From CAZMRW01 sp964568805 (GTDB lineage: Bacteria; Pseudomonadota; Gammaproteobacteria; Methylococcales; Methylomonadaceae), in the NCBI GenBank assembly GCA_964568805.1, contig CAZMRW010000062.1, forward strand, positions 1 to 27,436: a DNA stretch of 27,436 nucleotides, read 5' to 3'. Numbering within the stretch: the first letter of the stretch is position 1; the number at the start of each line of letters is the position of its first letter. The notes under the pieces are model-generated. The model saw only the letters and a program-made list of their open reading frames with translations, ran no database searches and had not been told where the DNA came from. The translations under genes were made by a program, and so were the position numbers. Below, one piece after another: positions 22,872-27,436 of this stretch.

Positions 22872-24428
22872 GTGATCGATCTTGAAAAGAAAACACCCAA
22901 AGAAAAATTGGTTTCATGGTATGAAACACTGGATCCCTCAAAGCGCAAACATCTCATACTTATTGGCGGAAGCGCAGCTTTATTTGTCGCGGCCGCGATT
23001 CTGATAACCGCTACGTCCGATGATAATGCAAAAAATTTCATACAAAAACCCAGAAAGGTTGAGTACACGCTGTTCAACGGCAAAAGCCCAAGGGATGTCT
23101 CAATCGATGCGATGGCCGGAAAAATCAAAAAGTTGACCGAAGATTTTTCGGATATCCGTACGATATTCCAGCGGCAGGAAAAAAAGATTAACGACGCCTC
23201 TGATTTGATCAAAATGCGATCTGACGAACTGGATAAGCGGACTGGAAAACTGGCTCAACAAACGACTGAGCTTTACCAAAAACTCGAAGACGCGCAGGAC
23301 GTGTTGAAAAACCAGGTACCTCTGCCCGAAGTGCCCTTGGACGACAAATCAAATGGCAAGAGGAAAACAAGGGGCAAATACGAATCCGCACAACCAGAAC
23401 TATTAGGTCAGCAGCCGCCAACGATGGCCGAGAACGCAGTGGCGCCTGTCGTAACAGGCCCTAAAATTCGCGTGGTAACCGGTTTCGGGGAAGACGGTAA
23501 AACCACCAACGGGGCCAATAACACGAATGGAACCAAAAAGACCGGCGACAAAAAAATAACCGAGTTCGTCAATATCAAAAAAACATCCAGTAATACTGGA
23601 GGGGCAGACATATTCTTGCCTGCCGGCAGTATTTTGAGCGGCACACTGGTGACCGGATTGGACGCTCCCACGTCAAACCAATCCAAACAGGATCCTTTCC
23701 CTGCACTGTTGCGGTTGAAGCATGAAGCCATTTTGCCGAATCGCTACCGGATGGATATACGCGAGTGTTTCCTGATTACCAGCGGTTACGGTGACCTGAG
23801 TTCCGAGCGTGCGTATATGAGAGCGGAACGCATCTCATGCGTGAAGAAAGACGGCGCCATTATTGAAACAGCAATGGACGCCTATTCGGTTGGAGAAGAC
23901 GGTAAAGCCGGCATCCGAGGTCGTCTTGTCAGCAAAAACGGACAAATCATCGGAAACTCACTGTTAGCGGGTTTCGTTTCCGGTATTTCTCAGGCATTTG
24001 CACCACAGAGGGTGCAGTCGTATCAAACAAACGCGATTCCAGGTCAACCTCAAACATTCCAATATCCATCGCCTGAAATGTTGGCCGGTCAGGCGGTCAT
24101 GGGGGGTGTCAAAGGCGCAGCCGAGCAAATTGCCGATTACTATCTGGAAATGGCGAAAAACATATTCCCAATTATCGAGGTTGATGCTGGGCGTAAGGTC
24201 GATTTCGTTATGATTCGCGGCATGTCTCTCAATCCTAAACCAAAGTCGGTTCAAGATACCAATTTGCAGGACGGAGTACGAAGCGCGAACAACATCTATA
24301 GCGGCAATCAGAATGGATACGGTGGAAATGTGATGGGCAGCAACGGTGTTCGGCACAGCGGAATGGGAAGTTTTGGCGGTGAGTACGGAGTTGGTTCGCG
24401 AGGGGCTTATAGTGGTTATGGACGTTAA
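22872..24428 (+). CDS. traB: Conjugation protein TraB (VirB10-like)
   Basis: The roughly 518-residue product has a cytoplasmic start, a membrane segment (about 28-46), a coiled-coil linker (about 80-150) and a VirB10-type domain with AGSILSGTLVTGLDAP, KHEAILPNRYRMDIRECF and ERAYMRAERISCV. It ends in a Gly/Ser/Asn-rich tail. TraB spans inner and outer membranes as the core of the secretion channel. I chose GTG 22872, six bases after AGGAG. A GTG at 22851 overlapping the traK stop codon would add seven residues and is possible. Confidence 0.9.
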   Translation: MIDLEKKTPKEKLVSWYETLDPSKRKHLILIGGSAALFVAAAILITATSDDNAKNFIQKPRKVEYTLFNGKSPRDVSIDAMAGKIKKLTEDFSDIRTIFQRQEKKINDASDLIKMRSDELDKRTGKLAQQTTELYQKLEDAQDVLKNQVPLPEVPLDDKSNGKRKTRGKYESAQPELLGQQPPTMAENAVAPVVTGPKIRVVTGFGEDGKTTNGANNTNGTKKTGDKKITEFVNIKKTSSNTGGADIFLPAGSILSGTLVTGLDAPTSNQSKQDPFPALLRLKHEAILPNRYRMDIRECFLITSGYGDLSSERAYMRAERISCVKKDGAIIETAMDAYSVGEDGKAGIRGRLVSKNGQIIGNSLLAGFVSGISQAFAPQRVQSYQTNAIPGQPQTFQYPSPEMLAGQAVMGGVKGAAEQIADYYLEMAKNIFPIIEVDAGRKVDFVMIRGMSLNPKPKSVQDTNLQDGVRSANNIYSGNQNGYGGNVMGSNGVRHSGMGSFGGEYGVGSRGAYSGYGR

Positions 24429-24440
24429 TTTTAGGTGAAT

Positions 24441-25229
24441 ATGATGATTAAAAAATTAGGAGTTTTAATAGTACTGATGGGAATCGTTGGTCAATCACAA
24501 GCGGCTGATTCTGAGGCCACGGCGCAATCGACAAAAGCAAAGACTGACGGGGAGATGGCGGCAGAGGTCAAAGACATTATGCGCAGTGTTGACGAGGTAA
24601 AAAGATTACCCGTGACAGGTCTGTCAATGATCAAGGCCGGGAATAATGCCTTCTTGATATCGGACAACGGCCATTTTGTAGTGGCCGGCAACTTTAAGCT
24701 GGTCGATATGTGGCAAGGAAAAATTATCGGCTCGGTGGGCGATACCCAAGGTATTGATAAAGTGGATTTGCGAAAAATAGGTTTAAATCCCACTGAACTT
24801 TCAACATTTTCGATAGGCACCGGCAAAAAGGAAGTGGTGATTTTTGTCGATCCGCAATGCAATTATTGTCACGAGTTGATCGTTCAGCTTGAGCCTCTGG
24901 GCAAAGAGTATGTGTTCAGGCTGGTTCTGATACCGGTATTGGGTAAAGAGTCGGCTGAAATCAGCAAAAAATTGATCTGCAACAAAGATAAAGCGCAATC
25001 GTTAAAAAGTCTTATCGCCAAGGATTATTCCAAACTCCCGGCACTCGTGCGTCAAGAGGGTGCTTGTGACCTAAAGCCCTTGCAGAAAGCGGTGGTTGCA
25101 ACCAAGCTCCTTGATATTCAAGGGGTTCCATTCATTTTCCTGCCCTCTCATAACACCTTCAGAGGCGGGGCTAAATCATTCAAAACCTTACTGGAGAAAG
25201 ACCTTGAAGACGAAATTAATGGTAGGTAA
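24441..25229 (+). CDS. DsbC-like thiol:disulfide isomerase of the conjugation system
   Basis: The roughly 262-residue product has a signal peptide (GQSQA-AD), an N-terminal dimerisation-type domain and a thioredoxin fold with the active site CNYC (Cys140-Cys143) in FVDPQCNYCHEL. The second cysteine pair typical of DsbC-type proteins is represented by LICNKD and EGACDL. The cis-Pro loop is IQGVPFIFLP. It would fold the cysteine-rich TraU and TraN. The start lies behind AGGTGA; ATG 24441 and ATG 24444 are both possible. Confidence 0.88.
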   Translation: MMIKKLGVLIVLMGIVGQSQAADSEATAQSTKAKTDGEMAAEVKDIMRSVDEVKRLPVTGLSMIKAGNNAFLISDNGHFVVAGNFKLVDMWQGKIIGSVGDTQGIDKVDLRKIGLNPTELSTFSIGTGKKEVVIFVDPQCNYCHELIVQLEPLGKEYVFRLVLIPVLGKESAEISKKLICNKDKAQSLKSLIAKDYSKLPALVRQEGACDLKPLQKAVVATKLLDIQGVPFIFLPSHNTFRGGAKSFKTLLEKDLEDEINGR

Positions 25230-25695
25230 GCGCTTTTTGAAGCTAACAACCATTGCTATAGCTGGCATTTTGCAGGGTTGTTCCTTCATGGGTATTGGTA
25301 AAGGTGATTTCTCATGTCCTGGCGGAGTTGACGGGGTCCGCTGCATGTCGGCGCGGCAAGTTTACCAGGCTACCGAATCATCGGACACTGTGAAGACGAT
25401 ATCGGAAGACGACAAATCCGATGATAAAAAAAAACCGGACAGCGGTTCCGGACAATCGCATGCAAGTCAGGTTGCAATACCCAGTATCAAGCAACCGATT
25501 CCTATTAGGACACAGGCCAAAGTGATGCGGATATGGATGGCGCCATGGGAGGACGAAGAAGGTGATTTGCACGCGGACGGCTACCTGTATACGGAAATTG
25601 AAAGTCGCCGGTGGAATTTGGGTGATCAATTTAAGTCGCCCGGTGCCGCACAACGACCGCTTTCGGCTGCTACGCCATCGAAAGACGCGAAATAA
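25219..25695 (+). CDS. traV: Conjugation lipoprotein TraV
   Basis: The 158-residue product has a lipobox (GILQGC), then FSCPGGVDGVRCMSARQVYQAT with the paired Cys of TraV, a charged linker and VMRIWMAPWEDEEGDLHADGYLYTEIE, the conserved TraV end. It links the TraK/TraB ring to the outer membrane. ATG 25219 lies inside the dsbC-like gene and overlaps it by 11 bases. A terminator follows, so it ends transfer block 2. Confidence 0.85.
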   Translation: MVGKRFLKLTTIAIAGILQGCSFMGIGKGDFSCPGGVDGVRCMSARQVYQATESSDTVKTISEDDKSDDKKKPDSGSGQSHASQVAIPSIKQPIPIRTQAKVMRIWMAPWEDEEGDLHADGYLYTEIESRRWNLGDQFKSPGAAQRPLSAATPSKDAK

Positions 25696-25742
25696 ACCAA
25701 GCCCCTCTCGAATCGTGTTGATATTTGAGGGCCGAATGGTAG

Positions 25743-25776
25743 AAAGCCCTTATTTTATATAGGCAAGGGCTTTTTT
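25743..25776 (+). terminator. Rho-independent terminator after traV
   Basis: AAAGCCCTT (25743-25751) pairs perfectly with AAGGGCTTT (25765-25773) around a 13-base loop. The stretch of Ts at the 3' side of the stem runs to 25776. It is 47 bases after the traV stop codon and closes transfer block 2. Confidence 0.8.
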
Positions 25777-25874
25777 ACATGGCATAAACAATTTCGTCGG
25801 CAGCATCTACCAAGGCTCCAAGAGTCTGGCATTAGTCCATTATGACAAGTGTCTTTTTATGCACAGTGCGTTGC

Positions 25875-25920
25875 CGCGAGCGAGATGCAGCCTGGGTTAG
25901 AAGCATCAATCCCGCTCGCG
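25875..25920. repeat. Inverted repeat near the edge of the recombinase insertion
   Basis: CGCGAGCG (25875-25882) is the reverse complement of CGCTCGCG (25913-25920), with a 30-base spacer. It lies just outside the 3' end of the recombinase genes and has higher GC than the neighbouring transfer DNA. It may belong to the terminal structure of the inserted element, but no matching outer end is in the window. Confidence 0.35.
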
Positions 25921-25932
25921 AGCTTTGCATAA

Positions 25933-26952
25933 TTATAGCGATTTCAAGAACTGGAGCAGGGGATCTGGAGCGCGATACTGGAGTGCCTTCATACCGGGCT
26001 CCTGAAGTCTGGCCAGTGCCTGTTCTTTCATCGCCAAATCGGCTTCGACATACATGTACGTGGTTTTCGGGCTTTCGTGTCCCAGCCACAACGCGATCAA
26101 GCTGATATCGACTCCGGACTGCAACAGGTGCATCGCGGATGCGTGTCGAATGCAGTGCGGAGAAATGTGACGTCCGGACAAACTGGTGTTCGTTCGGGAG
26201 GCTGCGGTTGCCGCCAGACTCACGCGCTGAGCGACATTATTTCGCGTCATCGCTTGCCCGTCGCGGTTGGGCAACAAGGCCGAATCGTCTCCCATCTGTG
26301 GATTCAATCGCAGCCACGCCCGGATTTCCTGTATCGTCGATTTCCATAATGGCACCGCACGTTGCTTTCGCCCTTTGCCATGCAAATGGACGTAGGCTAC
26401 GCCGTCAAACACGATGTCCGCCACTTTCACATTGATAATTTCCGATACCCGCGCCCCCGTATTGTAAAGTAACTCCAGTAATAAATGATCGCGCCGGCTA
26501 ATCCAACTCGTTCCGGGTGATCCGATTATTGCGAGCATCTTTTCCCGTGAAAGAAATTCCAGTTTAGGGTGCTCGAAGCGTTTCATGGGCACGGCCAAGG
26601 CTTGCTCAATGATCTGTAAGGCTGATGGGTCGCGGTGTGAGGCGAACTTTAGAAACGCCAGTAACGCCGCGAGCCGGGCGTTGCGGCTACATACGCTGTT
26701 GTGTCGCTCCTGCTCCAAATGATTCAGGAAAGCCAGAATCAACGCCGGCGTGATGTCGGCCAGGTTCATCGCCGCCGGCCATGTGCCCAGATGTTGGTGG
26801 GCAAACGTCAAAAATAGTATGAAAGCATCCCGATATCCGGCCACGGTTCGGGGACTAAGCGCACGTTGCTCGACGAGGTAATGGGTAAAAAATTCCTGAA
26901 CCAGCGCTGGGAACGAGATTGAGGGTTCTGCGCCGGGTGGTTTACTGGACAT
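25933..26952 (-). CDS. Tyrosine recombinase (XerC/integrase-like)
   Basis: The 339-residue product has a SAM-like N-terminal DNA-binding domain (about 12-110) and a full catalytic domain: Arg168 in TGARVSE, Lys193 in HGKGRK, His266 and Arg269 in PHCIRH, His292 in LGH, and Tyr301 in TTYMYVEAD. All core residues are present, so it should be active. ATG 26952 has a strong AAGGAGGT six bases before it, and a frame start at 26976 is rejected. It overlaps the next recombinase by 11 bases, an arrangement seen in recombinase-in-trio (RIT) elements rather than in ICE integrases. Confidence 0.88.
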   Translation of the reverse strand: MSSKPPGAEPSISFPALVQEFFTHYLVEQRALSPRTVAGYRDAFILFLTFAHQHLGTWPAAMNLADITPALILAFLNHLEQERHNSVCSRNARLAALLAFLKFASHRDPSALQIIEQALAVPMKRFEHPKLEFLSREKMLAIIGSPGTSWISRRDHLLLELLYNTGARVSEIINVKVADIVFDGVAYVHLHGKGRKQRAVPLWKSTIQEIRAWLRLNPQMGDDSALLPNRDGQAMTRNNVAQRVSLAATAASRTNTSLSGRHISPHCIRHASAMHLLQSGVDISLIALWLGHESPKTTYMYVEADLAMKEQALARLQEPGMKALQYRAPDPLLQFLKSL

Positions 26953-27436
26953 AGTCCACCTCCTTGGCCTGCGCAAACAGCTCGAATTTCCCTGCCGCCA
27001 CCGCCATCAGCTCCGGAACTGCAGTCAAATACCAATAGGTATGCGATATCTTCGCATGCCCCATGTAGGTGGACAGTGCCAGCATCGCCTGATCAATGTC
27101 AGTGCCCTGTTCGTGCCAAAGCATCACGCGTCGTACTGCGAAGGTATGCCGAAGATCGTGGATGCGCGGGGCATCGTGGGCGCCGCGGTTGATCCAGCCC
27201 AGTTGCTTACGTAGCCCGTTGAAAACGCGATCGACTTGGCGCAACCCCAGCTTTTTTCCCAGATGTTTGCCGCGCGTGCCCACGAAAAACGGCGCTTCTG
27301 GACGTTCCTGGACATAATGATGACGGAGCTGTCGGTAGCGCAGCAAGGCGGCTGTCGTACTTGGGTGCAGTGGCAACTGGAGAGATTTGTTTTACTTGGT
27401 TTGCCTGACGGTCAGCAGGCCGAGCATTAAGTCCAC
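26942..27436 (-). pseudogene. Second tyrosine recombinase, interrupted by a stop codon and cut by the window edge
   Basis: The C-terminal 144 codons are open and carry HDLRHTFA, a STYMGH motif and TYWYL with the likely nucleophilic Tyr. Reading back across 27377-27436 in the same frame gives LTVRQTK, a TAA at 27392-27394, then NKSLQLPLHP. In relatives this region reads like RQTKFGKSRLVPLHP, so the stop falls inside a conserved segment. A TTG at 27376 could start only a truncated form. The N-terminal half lies outside the window. A sequencing error cannot be ruled out. Confidence 0.75.

Overview
The window looks like a stretch of gammaproteobacterial chromosome, possibly from a methanotroph or a relative. 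That taxonomic guess rests only on moderate GC, gene style and element type, and is weak. A host-side block lies on the left (1 to about 7.9 kb) and a large integrative and conjugative element (ICE) on the right (about 7.9 kb to the window end).

Host side. A Wzz/GumC-type exopolysaccharide chain-length protein runs off the left edge on the minus strand. A FlgO-family lipoprotein gene follows. Next is an HPr-rel-A-type cassette: a PqqD-like peptide chaperone, an HprK-related kinase A and a nucleotidyltransferase-like protein, each overlapping the next by 1 to 4 bases. In front of it are two tandem paralogues that share a nearly identical leader and upstream region but have different bodies. 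A leftover kinase tail and nucleotidyltransferase start between the paralogues shows that a second full cassette was once present. Downstream are a broken fic fragment and a broken IS200-type transposase.

ICE boundary. A 5' piece of dusA (7838-7936) breaks off right after a segment that matches the known dusA integration site. The ICE should begin there. Cargo starts with a Fic-family AMPylase that has a winged-helix-like N terminus and sits behind a 13-bp palindrome and 23-bp-spaced direct repeats.

Regulators (12.5 to 10.3 kb, minus strand). One overlapping operon encodes a FlhD-like protein, a FlhC-like protein, a fusion of a STAS-like DUF4325 domain to a second FlhD-like domain, a second FlhC-like protein and a PrtN-like protein. 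This recalls SetCD/AcaCD activators of SXT and IncA/C elements, but with two FlhD/FlhC pairs, one fused to a STAS-like domain. It is my best candidate for something undescribed.

Transfer genes (12.9 to 25.7 kb, plus strand). Block 1 is terD-like, trbI, S26 peptidase, trbC-traW fusion, traU and traN. Block 2 is a lytic transglycosylase, an OmpA-like lipoprotein, traL, traE, traK, traB, dsbC and traV, ending in a terminator. Each block follows a near-identical 44-bp element with a -10 box at the same spacing and no good -35. That is the layout expected of promoters driven by the FlhDC-like activators. An inverted pair of consensus DnaA boxes lies between the blocks. Pilin (traA), traC, traD, relaxase and traF/H/G are not in the window.

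Right end. Two overlapping minus-strand tyrosine recombinases, the second interrupted by a stop codon and running off the edge, look like part of a recombinase-in-trio type insertion just after traV. I saw no rRNA, tRNA or CRISPR array.
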